Shown here in pieces: positions 26,218 through 34,659 of a DNA stretch of 40,235 bases (the first letter of the stretch is position 1; each line of letters begins with the position of its first letter). The DNA comes from Halomonas lysinitropha (GTDB taxonomy: Bacteria > Pseudomonadota > Gammaproteobacteria > Pseudomonadales > Halomonadaceae), in assembly GCF_902500215.1 (NCBI RefSeq), contig NZ_CABVOU010000047.1, positions 1 to 40,235 on the forward strand, written 5' to 3'. Below the pieces are notes generated by a model that was not told the DNA's origin, ran no database searches, and saw only the letters and a program-made list of their open reading frames with translations. The position numbers were made by a program, and so were the translations under genes.

Positions 26218-27276
26218 ATGATCGACTCTCGCCCCCTGCCCCGCATTGGCCATCACCAACTGCCCAACCGCGTGATACTGGCGCCCATGGCGGGAGTCAC
26301 CGACCGCCCGTTCCGGACACTGTGTCGACGCTTCGGCGCCGGCCTGGTGGTGGGCGAGATGGTCACCTCGGATCCCGGCCTGTGGCATACCCGCAAATCC
26401 CGGCTGCGCATGGATCATCGTGGCGAGCCAGGGCCGCGCAGCGTGCAGATTGCCGGCGGCGACGCGGAAATGCTCGCCGAGGCCGCGCGCCTCAATGCCG
26501 CGATGGGCGCCGAGATCATCGACATCAACATGGGGTGCCCGGCCAAGAAGGTCTGCAACAAGGCCGCCGGCTCCGCCCTGCTGCGCGACGAGGCCCTGGT
26601 GGCGGAAATTCTCGAGGCGGTGGTCGCCGCGGTCGACGTGCCGGTGACCCTGAAGATCCGCACCGGCTGGTGCGCCGACAGCAACAATGGCGTGCGGGTC
26701 GCGCGCATTGCCGAGGAGGTCGGCATCCAGGCCCTGGCCGTACATGGTCGCCATCGCCAGCAGCGCTTCACCGGCGAGGCGGAGTACGACACCATCGCCG
26801 CCATCAAGGGCAGCGTGGGCATCCCGGTGTTCGCCAACGGCGATATCGACTCTCCCGCCAAGGCACGCCGGATCCTCGACTATACTGGGGCGGATGCGGT
26901 AATGGTCGGCCGTGCTGCTCAGGGCAACCCCTGGATTTTCCGCGAGATCGATCATTACCTGCGCCATGGCCAGCGGCTTGCCCCGCCTGGAGATGAAGAG
27001 CGGGCCACCGCCCTTCGCGATCACCTTGCTGCCTTGCATGACTTCTACGGCGAGCATCAGGGTGTACGCATCGCGCGCAAGCATCTCGGCTGGTACCTGG
27101 CCGGAGACGAACGCTTCGACGACGCCGGGCGACGCACTCTGCGGGCCTCCTTCAACGGCCTGGAGAGTCGCCATGCCCAGCGCCGTTTCATCGATGAACT
27201 CTTTCGTCACGACCCTGCCGCGACGCCAGGTCGCATTGCCCGGGCCGTGGCACCGGATGGAATCTGTGCCGCATGA
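26218..27276 (+). CDS. dusB: tRNA-dihydrouridine synthase B
   Basis: FMN- and NADPH-dependent reduction of uridine in the tRNA D-loop. 352 residues from the ATG at 26218, which gives the conserved N-terminus before VILAPMAGVTDRPFR; an ATG ten codons upstream overlaps the likely transcription start. DINMGCPAKKVCNKAAGSAL contains the catalytic Cys (CNKAAGS). VHGRHRQQRFTGEAEYD and MVGRAAQGNPWIF complete the Dus signature. Overlaps fis by 4 bp, the classic dusB-fis operon. Confidence 0.96.
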   Translation: MIDSRPLPRIGHHQLPNRVILAPMAGVTDRPFRTLCRRFGAGLVVGEMVTSDPGLWHTRKSRLRMDHRGEPGPRSVQIAGGDAEMLAEAARLNAAMGAEIIDINMGCPAKKVCNKAAGSALLRDEALVAEILEAVVAAVDVPVTLKIRTGWCADSNNGVRVARIAEEVGIQALAVHGRHRQQRFTGEAEYDTIAAIKGSVGIPVFANGDIDSPAKARRILDYTGADAVMVGRAAQGNPWIFREIDHYLRHGQRLAPPGDEERATALRDHLAALHDFYGEHQGVRIARKHLGWYLAGDERFDDAGRRTLRASFNGLESRHAQRRFIDELFRHDPAATPGRIARAVAPDGICAA

Positions 27277-27617
27277 CCAGCAGCCAACCCCTTGACCAGA
27301 ATGCCGCGTTGCCCGAGCCGGATGCCCGGGCCTCTCGTGAACTCACCTTACGGGGCGAAGGCGTCGTCCTTCGCCCGGGTCCGCAGGACGACCGGCCCCT
27401 GCGCGAAGCCGTGGAAGCCTCGCTGAGCCGCTACTTCGATCATCTCGATGGCAGCAGCGTCACCGATCTCTACGCCATGGTGATGGCCGAGGTCGAGGCC
27501 CCGCTGCTTGCCTCGGTTCTCGACCATACCCAGGGCAACCAGACCCGTGCCGCCGAGATGCTGGGCCTCAACCGCGGTACCCTGCGCAAGAAGCTCAAGC
27601 ACCATGGCCTGATCTGA
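27273..27617 (+). CDS. fis: Nucleoid-associated regulator Fis
   Basis: Small DNA-bending protein that controls rRNA and tRNA promoters and chromosome architecture. 114 residues, somewhat longer than E. coli Fis (98) at the N-terminus. The C-terminal helix-turn-helix [20 protein letters not shown] is nearly invariant in the family. The preceding helices contain the activation and dimer region ([20 protein letters not shown]). Coupled to dusB by ATGA and followed by purH after 56 bp. Confidence 0.97.
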   Translation: MTSSQPLDQNAALPEPDARASRELTLRGEGVVLRPGPQDDRPLREAVEASLSRYFDHLDGSSVTDLYAMVMAEVEAPLLASVLDHTQGNQTRAAEMLGLNRGTLRKKLKHHGLI

Positions 27618-27673
27618 CCACCCTTCGTCATCTCGCCGCTCCATTCACCACCACTGACACAAGAGTGATTCCC

Positions 27674-29254
27674 ATGGCCCAAGCCTCCTCTGCCGCGGTT
27701 CGCCGCGCCTTGATCAGCGTCTCCGACAAGACCGGCATCATCGACTTTGCCCGCGGCCTCGTGGAGCAGGGCGTCGCACTGCTCTCCACCGGGGGCACCT
27801 TCCGCCTGCTTCAGGAGAACGGCATCGCCGTGACCGAGGTCTCCGAGCACACCGGCTTCCCCGAGATCATGGATGGGCGGGTCAAGACACTGCACCCGAA
27901 GATCCACGGCGGCATCCTGGGCCGCCGAGGCCAGGACGATGCGGTAATGGAGGAACACGGCATCGAGCCCATCGACATGGTGGTGGTCAACCTCTATCCC
28001 TTCTCGGCCACTGTGGCGCGACCCGACTGCACCCTCGACGACGCCATCGAGAATATCGACATCGGTGGCCCGACCATGGTGCGTGCCTGCGCCAAGAACC
28101 ATGCTTACACCACCATCGTGGTGGATGCCGGCGACTACGCCCGGGTGCTGGGTGAGATCGCCGCCGGAGACGGCGCGGTGAGTGATGCCACCCGTTTCGA
28201 TCTGGCGGTCAAGGCCTTCGAGCACACCGCCGGCTACGACGCCGCCATCGCCGACTACCTGGGTCAGCGGGTACCCGGCGGCGAGGATGGCTTCCCGCGC
28301 ACCTACAACCTGCAGTTCCAGAAGAAGCAGGCCATGCGCTACGGCGAAAACCCTCACCAGAGTGCCGCCTTCTATGTGGAAGCCGACGCTAACGAGCCCG
28401 GGGTAGCCACCGCCACCCAGCGGCAAGGCAAGGCCCTCTCATTCAATAACGTGGCCGATACCGATGCCGCCTTCGAGTGCGTCAAGGCCTTCACCGACAC
28501 CGCCTGCGTGATCGTCAAGCACGCCAACCCCTGCGGCGTGGCGGTGGGGGCAAGCCCCAGAGAAGCCTATGAAAAGGCCTTCGCCACCGATCCCACCAGC
28601 GCCTTCGGCGGTATCATCGCCTTCAATGTGGCGTTGGATGCCGAGACCGCCCGGGCCATCATCGACCACCAGTTCGTCGAGGTGATCATCGCCCCGGGCA
28701 TCGAGGAGGAGGCGCTGGCCATCGTCGCCGAGAAGAAGAATGTGCGCCTGCTCGATGTCGGCGCGAAATGGCCCGGCGAACGCCAGCACGCCCACGACTT
28801 CAAGCGCGTCACCGGCGGCCTGCTGGTGCAGGACCGCGACCTGGGCATGGTCGGCCGCGACGAGCTGACCGTGGTCACCGAGCGGGTGCCCAGCGAACAG
28901 GAGATGCGTGATCTGGCCTTCGCCTGGAAGGTGGCCAAGCACGTCAAGTCCAACGCCATTGTCTACGCCAAGGCCGGTCAGACCATCGGCGTGGGCGCCG
29001 GCCAGATGAGCCGCGTCTATTCGGCCAAGATCGCCGGCATCAAGGCCGCCGACGAAAGCCTCTCGGTCCCCGGCTCGGTGATGGCCAGTGATGCCTTCTT
29101 CCCCTTCCGCGACGGCATCGATGCCGCCGCCGCCGCCGGGATCGCCGCCGTGATCCAGCCCGGCGGCTCCATGCGCGACCAGGAGGTGATCGACGCCGCC
29201 AACGAGGCGGGCATCGCCATGGTCTTCACCGGGATGCGCCACTTCAGGCACTGA
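27674..29254 (+). CDS. purH: Bifunctional AICAR formyltransferase/IMP cyclohydrolase
   Basis: Catalyses the last two steps of IMP synthesis. 526 residues from the ATG at 27674; a GTG three codons upstream is an alternative. The N-terminal MGS-like IMP cyclohydrolase domain shows [19 protein letters not shown] and [13 protein letters not shown]. The larger transformylase domain has [24 protein letters not shown] and [12 protein letters not shown]. purD, its usual partner, does not follow. A 24-bp tandem repeat begins 6 bp after the stop. Confidence 0.97.
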   Translation: MAQASSAAVRRALISVSDKTGIIDFARGLVEQGVALLSTGGTFRLLQENGIAVTEVSEHTGFPEIMDGRVKTLHPKIHGGILGRRGQDDAVMEEHGIEPIDMVVVNLYPFSATVARPDCTLDDAIENIDIGGPTMVRACAKNHAYTTIVVDAGDYARVLGEIAAGDGAVSDATRFDLAVKAFEHTAGYDAAIADYLGQRVPGGEDGFPRTYNLQFQKKQAMRYGENPHQSAAFYVEADANEPGVATATQRQGKALSFNNVADTDAAFECVKAFTDTACVIVKHANPCGVAVGASPREAYEKAFATDPTSAFGGIIAFNVALDAETARAIIDHQFVEVIIAPGIEEEALAIVAEKKNVRLLDVGAKWPGERQHAHDFKRVTGGLLVQDRDLGMVGRDELTVVTERVPSEQEMRDLAFAWKVAKHVKSNAIVYAKAGQTIGVGAGQMSRVYSAKIAGIKAADESLSVPGSVMASDAFFPFRDGIDAAAAAGIAAVIQPGGSMRDQEVIDAANEAGIAMVFTGMRHFRH

Positions 29255-29260
29255 CGCTGG

Positions 29261-29284
29261 CGGCCAAGCGGCCAAGCGGCCAAG
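29261..29284. repeat. 8-bp tandem repeat, CGGCCAAG x3
   Basis: Three exact contiguous copies of CGGCCAAG directly downstream of the purH stop and upstream of a strong terminator. Same placement as the 7-bp arrays after dacA and the phosphofructokinase gene. Confidence 0.85.
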
Positions 29285-29303
29285 ATGATTTTCTACTATG
29301 CAA

Positions 29304-29341
29304 AAGCAAGCCCCGAAGGTCGCGGCCTTCGGGGCTTGCTT
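29304..29341. terminator. Bidirectional terminator between purH and gabD
   Basis: A perfect 16-bp stem (AAGCAAGCCCCGAAGG, 29304-29319, with 29326-29341) and a 6-nt loop. On the minus strand the stem runs into CTTTTG, giving a short T-run for gabD; on the plus strand it ends in CTTGCTTG for purH. Confidence 0.85.
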
Positions 29342-29355
29342 GTAGCTCGGCGCTA

Positions 29356-30813
29356 TCAGCCCAGATCGATACAGAGGTACTTGGTCTCCAGGAATTCCTC
29401 CAGGCCCTGGTGGCCGCCCTCGCGGCCCAGGCCCGAGGCCTTGACCCCGCCGAAGGGCGCGGCGGCGTTGGAGATCAGCCCGGTATTGATGCCCACCATG
29501 CCGTATTCCAGGGCGTCGGCGACGCGCCAGACACGCCCCAGGTCCCGGGAGTAGAAGTAGGAGGCCAGGCCGTACTCGGTGTCGTTGGCCATGCTGACGG
29601 CGTCTTCCTCGTCCTCGAAGGGGAAGACCGCCGCCAGCGGGCCGAAGGTCTCTTCCTGAGCGACCTTCATCTGGGAATTGGCGAAGCTGATCAGGGTCGG
29701 CGAGAAGAAGTTGCCGCCCAGCGGATGCGGATGGCCCCCCAGCAGCAGCTCGGCGCCCTGGTCCACGGCGTCATGGACATGCTCGCTGACCTTGGCCACC
29801 GCCTTGTCATCGATCAGCGGGCCGATGTTGACCCCATCCTGGGTGCCGTCGCCCACCTTGAGCTCGCTGTTCATGGCGACCGCCAGCTTCTCACAGAAGG
29901 CGTTGACCACGCTGGACTGGACCAGAAAGCGGTTGGTGCAGACGCAGGTCTGGCCGGCATTGCGGAACTTGGCGGCCATGGCCCCCTCCACCGCGGCGTC
30001 CAAGTCGGCATCCTCGAAGACGATGAAGGGGGCATTGCCGCCCAGTTCCAGGGAGATCTTCTGGATATGCCGGGAGGCCTTGGCCATCAGCTGGCGACCC
30101 ACCTCGGTGGAGCCGGTGAAGGTGATCTTGCGCACCAGCGGCGACTCGGTCATCGCCGCGGCAATCTCGGAGGCGCGGCCCGGTACCACATTGAACACCC
30201 CGCGCGGCACGCCGGCCCGCTCGGCCAGCTTGGCCAGGGCGGTGGCGGAGAACGGGGTCTGGCTGGCCGGCTTGACGACGATGGTGCAGCCGGCCGCCAG
30301 GGCCGCGCCCGCCTTGCGGGTGATCATCGCCGCGGGGAAGTTCCAGGGGGTGATGGCACCCACCACACCGACAGGCTGCTTGGTGACCACGATGCGCTGG
30401 TTGGCCTTGGCGGCGGGAACGGTCTCGCCGTAGACACGCCGTGCTTCCTCGGCGAACCAGCGCAGGAAGCTCGCCGCATAGGCGATCTCACCGGCGGCCT
30501 CCTTGAGCGGCTTGCCCTGCTCGAAGGTCATGATCATGGCCAGGTCGTCCTGATTCTCAAGCATCAGGTCGTGCCACTTCATCAGGATATCGGCGCGCTC
30601 CTGAGCGGTCATTCCGCGCCATGCCGGCAGGGCAGCATCGGCCGCAGCGATGGCCCGCTCGGTCTCGGCACGTCCCAGGCGCGGCACGTCGCCCATGGGC
30701 TCCCCTGTAGCCGGATTGAGGACGTTGATCTGTTCGCCGCTGTCGGCGGCGACCCAACTGCCGTCAATGTAGGCGAAAGGACAATAGAGCTGCGTTTCCT
30801 TGAGGGCTTGCAT
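29356..30813 (-). CDS. gabD: Succinate-semialdehyde dehydrogenase (NADP+), GabD type
   Basis: Oxidises succinate semialdehyde to succinate, the last step of the GABA shunt. 485 residues from the ATG at 30813, chosen because AGGAGA lies 5 bp before it (an ATG at 30819 is too close to that site). Aldehyde dehydrogenase features: GAITPWNFPAAMITRK, FTGSTEVGRQL, catalytic Glu in LELGGNAPFIV, catalytic Cys in NAGQTCVCTNR, and EETFGPLAAVFPF. The CVC arrangement is that of GabD enzymes with a redox-sensitive Cys pair. No gabT lies beside it, so another aldehyde substrate (for example glutarate semialdehyde) is possible. Confidence 0.9.
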   Translation of the reverse strand: MQALKETQLYCPFAYIDGSWVAADSGEQINVLNPATGEPMGDVPRLGRAETERAIAAADAALPAWRGMTAQERADILMKWHDLMLENQDDLAMIMTFEQGKPLKEAAGEIAYAASFLRWFAEEARRVYGETVPAAKANQRIVVTKQPVGVVGAITPWNFPAAMITRKAGAALAAGCTIVVKPASQTPFSATALAKLAERAGVPRGVFNVVPGRASEIAAAMTESPLVRKITFTGSTEVGRQLMAKASRHIQKISLELGGNAPFIVFEDADLDAAVEGAMAAKFRNAGQTCVCTNRFLVQSSVVNAFCEKLAVAMNSELKVGDGTQDGVNIGPLIDDKAVAKVSEHVHDAVDQGAELLLGGHPHPLGGNFFSPTLISFANSQMKVAQEETFGPLAAVFPFEDEEDAVSMANDTEYGLASYFYSRDLGRVWRVADALEYGMVGINTGLISNAAAPFGGVKASGLGREGGHQGLEEFLETKYLCIDLG

Positions 30814-30870
30814 GTTCATCTCCTGCCGCACGGGCGGCCTCTTGTCGGTTTACCCCCATGCTAAGCGAAA

Positions 30871-30897
30871 GACCCCGGTGCACCAAGCACCGAGGTC
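30871..30897 (-). terminator. Terminator hairpin downstream of folX
   Basis: GACC-C-CGGTGC and GCACCG-A-GGTC form an 11-position stem with one mismatch and a 5-nt loop. On the minus strand TTTCGCTT follows. A second hairpin (CCGGGTT/AACCCGG, 30910-30933) lies between it and the folX stop. Confidence 0.6.
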
Positions 30898-30942
30898 CTT
30901 TATCGCCGACCGGGTTTCGTATCGCGAACCCGGGATCGAGGC

Positions 30943-31353
30943 TCAACGAGGCCGACGCGGCTCGCGAGTATCGGAAAGCGTAATGGAGACGGAATCGGCA
31001 AAGCGCAGCGCATGGGGCTTGTCGATCTCCACCTGGGCGGTCAGCACCTGATCATGACTCATGATCAGGTCAAGCACCTCGCGGGTCATGCGCTCGAGCA
31101 GTAGAAAGCGATGCTCCTCCACCAGGGCGATCACTGCCTTGGTAATGGTGCGGTAGTTCAACGCCTGTTCGATATGGTTGAACTCGACCGCCTTTTCGGC
31201 GCGATAGCGAATCACGGCATTGATCACCACGTCCTGGCGGTTCTTGATCTCGTCCTCCTTGATGCCGATATGAGTCCTCAGCCGCAGGTTCTTGATGCGG
31301 ATGGTGGCGAGATCATGGTCGAGGTGCTGGTCGTCCAGGACATGCATCGACAT
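30943..31353 (-). CDS. folX: Dihydroneopterin triphosphate 2'-epimerase
   Basis: Epimerises dihydroneopterin triphosphate to the monapterin form. 136 residues from the ATG at 31353, preceded by AAGGAG. The core [44 protein letters not shown] and [20 protein letters not shown] match E. coli FolX much better than FolB, although the two share a fold. It is 22 bp after folE, so GTP cyclohydrolase product can be channelled to tetrahydromonapterin, known in Pseudomonas as the phenylalanine hydroxylase cofactor. Arg/Pro-rich C-terminal tail. Confidence 0.92.
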   Translation of the reverse strand: MSMHVLDDQHLDHDLATIRIKNLRLRTHIGIKEDEIKNRQDVVINAVIRYRAEKAVEFNHIEQALNYRTITKAVIALVEEHRFLLLERMTREVLDLIMSHDQVLTAQVEIDKPHALRFADSVSITLSDTREPRRPR

Positions 31354-31375
31354 GGCGGAGCTCCTTGCGTGGGAT

Positions 31376-31933
31376 TCAGCGGCCGTTGACCAGAGTGAGG
31401 AATTCCTGGCGCGTGCTCTGCTTCTCGCGGAAGGCGCCGAGCATCACCGAAGAGGTCATGCTGGAGTTCTGCTTTTCTACCCCGCGCATCATCATGCACA
31501 GGTGGCGCGCCTCGATCACCACTGCCACGCCACGAGCCTCGGTGACCTGCAGTACCGCCTCGGCAATCTGGCGAGTCAGGTTCTCCTGAATCTGCATGCG
31601 TCGGGCATACATGTCGACAATACGTGCGAACTTGGAGAGGCCCAGCACCTTGCCACTGGGCAGGTAGGCGATGTGGCACTTGCCGATGAAGGGCAGCAGG
31701 TGGTGCTCGCACATGGAGTAGAGCTCGATGTCCTTGACCAGCACCATCTCGTCGGTCTCGGACTCGAATACCGCACCATTGACGATCTCTTCCAGCGACT
31801 GGGTATAGCCGCGATTGAGAAACTGCATCGCCTTGGCGGCCCGCTTCGGGGTGTCGCGAAGACCTTCCCGGTCGGGGTCCTCACCCAACTCGTGGATGAT
31901 TCGGCGGTAGTGGTTGGAGAGTTCTTCGGTCAT
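31376..31933 (-). CDS. folE: GTP cyclohydrolase I
   Basis: Converts GTP to 7,8-dihydroneopterin triphosphate, first step of folate and pterin synthesis. 185 residues from the ATG at 31933; the frame extends six codons upstream. Zinc ligands are Cys and His in MCEHHLLPF and Cys in [10 protein letters not shown]. The segment [17 protein letters not shown] and the C-terminal [10 protein letters not shown] complete the family pattern. First gene of folE-folX, with an AT-rich promoter region upstream that carries a candidate operator. Confidence 0.96.
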   Translation of the reverse strand: MTEELSNHYRRIIHELGEDPDREGLRDTPKRAAKAMQFLNRGYTQSLEEIVNGAVFESETDEMVLVKDIELYSMCEHHLLPFIGKCHIAYLPSGKVLGLSKFARIVDMYARRMQIQENLTRQIAEAVLQVTEARGVAVVIEARHLCMMMRGVEKQNSSMTSSVMLGAFREKQSTRQEFLTLVNGR

Positions 31934-31972
31934 GGTCAGGCCCCGTGGCAATGTCGGTGTCCGCTACGTTTT

Positions 31973-31989
31973 TGATGGCCTGGCCATCA
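31973..31989. promoter_or_regulatory. 17-bp perfect palindrome in the folE 5' leader
   Basis: TGATGGCC-T-GGCCATCA, 8-bp arms around one base, about 40 bp before the folE ATG and downstream of the probable promoter. It could be a dimer-binding operator. The 1-nt centre makes an RNA hairpin of the full stem unlikely. Confidence 0.45.
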
Positions 31990-32005
31990 GATCATGAACA
32001 AAAGA

Positions 32006-32029
32006 TATACAAGATTTAAATTTTGTACA
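32006..32029 (-). promoter_or_regulatory. Candidate MerR/LitR-type operator at the folE-folX promoter
   Basis: TATACA-N12-TGTACA, embedded in an AT-rich block unlike the surrounding GC-rich DNA and itself part of a near-perfect 20-bp palindrome (TACAAGATTTAAATTTTGTA). On the minus strand TTGTAC (32025-32030) and TATATC (32004-32009) could be -35 and -10 boxes, so the site would overlap the promoter about 70-95 bp before the folE ATG. It matches the T(G/A)TACA-N12-TGTA(C/T)A pattern I recall for B12-dependent light-responsive MerR-family regulators in Pseudomonas putida, where folE-type genes are targets. Confidence 0.55.
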
Positions 32030-32212
32030 ATAAAAGAGTCTCAGGACTTACCAGTCTACCCCATGACATCCGGCAACGCAGGCAACGGGCGCCACCGGAT
32101 AGTGACAACGTGTCGCGTCTTTCTCCCCCAGGGGCCGGCTGCCGGTCCGCCCACCCTGTGGTAGAATGAGAGTTGTTTCATGCTGTGCCCAAGTCACCCT
32201 CGAGAGCCCGAC

Positions 32213-32764
32213 ATGATCAAGACCCATGCCACTGTGCTGATGGCCGCCATGCTGGCGATGCCGACCCTGGCCATGAGCGATACCCTCGAACTGCCAACCG
32301 ATGCCACCATCGACGTCCAGGTCATCGACGACCTGACACTGTCCGCGCAGACACCGGAACACGAGGATCTGTTGATCCATCCGGTAGCCGATGGCAATGC
32401 CTCCCATACCCTGCCTGAATACTGTGTGCTGATCGGTGACGCGCGCATCGACGGCGAGCGCATCCGCCTGACCACGCAGTCGTTGACCTGCATCGAGACC
32501 GACGGCGGTGACAGCGAGATCTACAGCGGCGAGATATCCGCTGCCGCCTACGGCAGTGACGGCGACTTCGGACTCGCCGCCTGCCAGGACGGCAACTGCC
32601 ACCTGACCCCGGAGCAGAGCTTTCAGCTGCGCCTGGCCAGCGAGCTGGCCATCGAGCAACAGGACAACCCTGCCGCCAGAATCAATGAGCAACGCCGCCA
32701 GGCCGAGGGCGACGGCGTCGCCAACCCGATTCCCGCCGAGGCGCCAAGCCCCGACGACGACTGA
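32213..32764 (+). CDS. Secreted hypothetical protein
   Basis: 183 residues from the ATG at 32213 (GAGAG upstream); the frame opens earlier at 32180. A signal peptide (MIKTHATVLMAAMLAMPTLA) predicts a periplasmic or exported protein. The middle has four Cys: one in LPEYCVLIGD, one in QSLTCIET, and two in AACQDGNC, suggesting disulfides. The block CVLIGDARIDGERIRLTTQ vaguely resembles the C-x-G-x(n)-ERxxxRxxxLxC segment of conjugation TraB/TrbI-like proteins; this is a weak impression. The C-terminus is charged and Pro-rich. TAGAAT at 32162-32167 is a possible -10 box. Flanked by folE (divergent) and srkA (convergent). Function not recognised. Confidence 0.75.
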   Translation: MIKTHATVLMAAMLAMPTLAMSDTLELPTDATIDVQVIDDLTLSAQTPEHEDLLIHPVADGNASHTLPEYCVLIGDARIDGERIRLTTQSLTCIETDGGDSEIYSGEISAAAYGSDGDFGLAACQDGNCHLTPEQSFQLRLASELAIEQQDNPAARINEQRRQAEGDGVANPIPAEAPSPDDD

Positions 32765-32780
32765 ACGCTCCCGGCCACGA

Positions 32781-32808
32781 CGAGACGCACCCTCAGGGGT
32801 GCGTCTCG
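32781..32808. terminator. Bidirectional terminator hairpin
   Basis: Perfect 12-bp stem CGAGACGCACCC / GGGTGCGTCTCG with loop TCAG, between the converging secreted-protein gene and srkA. Only CTT follows on the plus strand, so the T-tract is poor, but the stem is strong. Confidence 0.7.
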
Positions 32809-32837
32809 CTTGGAAGGTTCCACGCCACCGGCGCCTT

Positions 32838-33824
32838 TCAGGCCAGCCAGCGAGGCCTGGCCTCCAGTACCTGGCGCTGCTGTTCCAGCATCCGCAGGTG
32901 CCCATCCCAGTAGCCGGCATCGGCCAGCCAGGGAAACGCCAGCGGGAAGGCGGGATCTTCCCAGCGATCCACCAGCCAGGCGCTGTGGCGCAGCAGGCGC
33001 AGGGTGCGCAGCGGCTCGACCAGTGCAAGTTCGCGGCGGTCGAAATCGCGATGCTGTTCGTAGCCCTCGGCGACCTCGGAGAGCTGCATCTGGCGCTCCC
33101 CTTCCTCCTGGGCGGTGAACAGCATCCACAGGTCCTGGATCGCCGGGGCCATCAGGCAATCGTCGAAGTCGACCAGCGCAAACTGCTCGTCACGGCCGAG
33201 AATATTGCCGATATGGCAGTCGCCCTGCACGCGAATCGCCTGCTCCGCGCTCCAGGCATGGGCGGCCAGCTGGCGATGCAGGGTCATGGTGATGCGCTCG
33301 TAGGCCTGGCGCTGATGACGGCCCAGCCAGCGACTTCCCAGCACCTTGTCCCGCGCCTCTAGCACCATGCCATCCAGGTCCAGTGAACGACGGTGCGCGA
33401 AGCGCCCCCGCTCGCCCACGGCATGCACCGCGCCGATCAGCTCGCCCAGGGCGAACAGGTGAGCCGGATGCTCCAGCTCCGGTGCCTGCCCCGGCAGGTG
33501 GGGAAAGAGCGTGAAGCGGAAGCCCTCGGCGCGGTGCAGGCTCTCACCCAGCGCATCTCGCCAAGGGGCGGCCACGGCCACCTCGGCCGCGGCGAGCTCG
33601 GCCAGGAAGTCATGCTCCTCGCGAATCTGGGCGTCCGTCCAGCGCTCGGGGCGATAGAACTTCACCACCCAGCGGCGGCGCTCCTCGTCGTGCACCAGGA
33701 AGACCCGGTTCTCGTAGCTGTTCAGCGTGAAGGGCTCGCCGGGCAGCCAGAAGCCGAGCGACTCCACCGCCGCCACCACCCGGGCGGGTGAAAGCTGAGC
33801 GAAGGGATGTAGGGTGGTTTCCAT
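32838..33824 (-). CDS. srkA: Stress response kinase A (YihE/SrkA)
   Basis: Aminoglycoside-phosphotransferase-fold Ser/Thr kinase of 328 residues, reported in E. coli to counter MazEF-linked death and envelope stress. Landmarks: LNSYENRVFLVHDEE as the nucleotide loop, WVVKFYRPERW with the catalytic Lys, VQGDCHIGNIL as the catalytic loop (Asp in GDCHxGN), and LVDFDDCLMAP as the metal-binding segment. Length and N-terminus (FAQLSPARVVAAVESLGF) match SrkA. It follows comF by 48 bp on the same strand. The usual dsbA neighbour is not seen. Confidence 0.94.
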   Translation of the reverse strand: METTLHPFAQLSPARVVAAVESLGFWLPGEPFTLNSYENRVFLVHDEERRRWVVKFYRPERWTDAQIREEHDFLAELAAAEVAVAAPWRDALGESLHRAEGFRFTLFPHLPGQAPELEHPAHLFALGELIGAVHAVGERGRFAHRRSLDLDGMVLEARDKVLGSRWLGRHQRQAYERITMTLHRQLAAHAWSAEQAIRVQGDCHIGNILGRDEQFALVDFDDCLMAPAIQDLWMLFTAQEEGERQMQLSEVAEGYEQHRDFDRRELALVEPLRTLRLLRHSAWLVDRWEDPAFPLAFPWLADAGYWDGHLRMLEQQRQVLEARPRWLA

Positions 33825-33872
33825 GGGGGCTCCCGGAGAATCGAGGGCCTCATGCTAACAGGGAAGCGCCCC

Positions 33873-34589
33873 TCAGTGTCTCCCTGCCGGGGTCCGGGCC
33901 ACCGCCCAGGCCTGCACCTCCTCGGCGCCGGCCTGGCGGCAGGCCTTGGCCAGGGCGTCAAGCGTCGCCCCGGTGGTCATGACATCATCCACCAGCACCA
34001 CCCGCCGTGGCAGGCCTTCCGGAACACGAAAGGCACGGAGCAGGTTGCTGCGCCGCTCACCACGGTCCAGGCCACGCTGGGTGCGGGTGTCGCGAATACG
34101 TTGCGCCGGCATCAGGGGGCAGCCCAGCTGTCCCTTCAGGCGTACAGCCAGCCAGCGCGCCTGATCGAAGCCCCGCTCACGGGCCCGCCGTGGATGCAGA
34201 GGTACCGGCACCAGCGCCTGGGGCCAGTGTCGGTCTGCCGAAGACAGTCCCGCCAGCAGCAATTCCAGTAACACCCGGCCGGCTCTCGGCGACGCATCGA
34301 ACTTGAAGCGCTGCACCAGGCCGGCCACCTCGGCGTCATAGCGCAGCGGTACCCGGGCCCGGTCGAACCGAGGCGGGCGACGCAGGCAGTGACCACAGCG
34401 ACGCCCCGTGGCAGCGCCCGGCTGGGGTTCCGCACAGACGGGGCAGGCCGGCAGGTTCCAGGGCAGTTCCGTGAAACAGGCCTCGCACCAGGGGTGATCA
34501 CTGGGCAAGGAAGCCAGGCAGAAAACGCAGCGGCCGGGTAAGGCACGGCTCAGCCATCCGTCAACCTGTGATTTCCAGGCGGTTGACAT
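33873..34589 (-). CDS. comF: ComF/GntX family phosphoribosyltransferase-like protein
   Basis: 238 residues from the ATG at 34589. The N-terminus is a zinc-ribbon-like region with CVFC, CEAC, CPVC and CGHC. The C-terminal half is a type I phosphoribosyltransferase fold with [17 protein letters not shown] as the PRPP loop and the family signature [13 protein letters not shown]. ComF proteins take part in DNA uptake in transformable bacteria; the GntX/ComF branch is reported in iron-sulfur cluster handling for gluconate use, and which applies here is unknown. Placement before bioB is common in gammaproteobacteria. Its start codon lies inside a candidate BirA operator. Confidence 0.88.
   Translation of the reverse strand: MSTAWKSQVDGWLSRALPGRCVFCLASLPSDHPWCEACFTELPWNLPACPVCAEPQPGAATGRRCGHCLRRPPRFDRARVPLRYDAEVAGLVQRFKFDASPRAGRVLLELLLAGLSSADRHWPQALVPVPLHPRRARERGFDQARWLAVRLKGQLGCPLMPAQRIRDTRTQRGLDRGERRSNLLRAFRVPEGLPRRVVLVDDVMTTGATLDALAKACRQAGAEEVQAWAVARTPAGRH
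34560..34587. promoter_or_regulatory. BirA-like biotin operator overlapping the comF start
   Basis: GTCAACC-N14-GGTTGAC, a perfect 7-bp inverted repeat in the BirA operator geometry (consensus TTGTAAACC-N14/15-GGTTTACAA). It covers comF codons 1-10. A second, weaker copy lies 55 bp away towards bioB. Confidence 0.55.
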
Positions 34590-34614
34590 GGCAGCCGCAA
34601 GCTTTAGGCTATTC

Positions 34615-34643
34615 GTCAACCTTGATTTGAATATTAAGTTGAC
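34615..34643. promoter_or_regulatory. BirA-like biotin operator in the comF-bioB intergenic region
   Basis: GTCAACC-N15-AGTTGAC, matching the BirA consensus at about 13 of 18 arm positions, around an AT-rich centre (TTGATTTGAATATTAA) that probably includes the bioB promoter. It ends 16 bp before the bioB ATG, the expected place for biotin repression. Confidence 0.65.
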
Positions 34644-34659
34644 CATAAGCGAGCCCATC

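Noticed and set aside
26077..27210. 377-codon minus-strand frame across prmA and dusB
   Set aside because: Covers two genes with clear catalytic motifs on the plus strand; composition is that of a shadow frame.
29410..30864. 484-codon plus-strand frame opposite gabD
   Set aside because: Mirror of a well-supported aldehyde dehydrogenase; translation is His/Gly-rich and without motifs.
32048..33028. 326-codon minus-strand frame across the secreted protein and the end of srkA
   Set aside because: It would bury the signal-peptide gene and the terminator hairpin at 32781-32808; no recognisable domain.
34590..34659. Riboswitch before bioB
   Set aside because: The leader is too short for a known riboswitch, and paired arms fit a DNA operator better.
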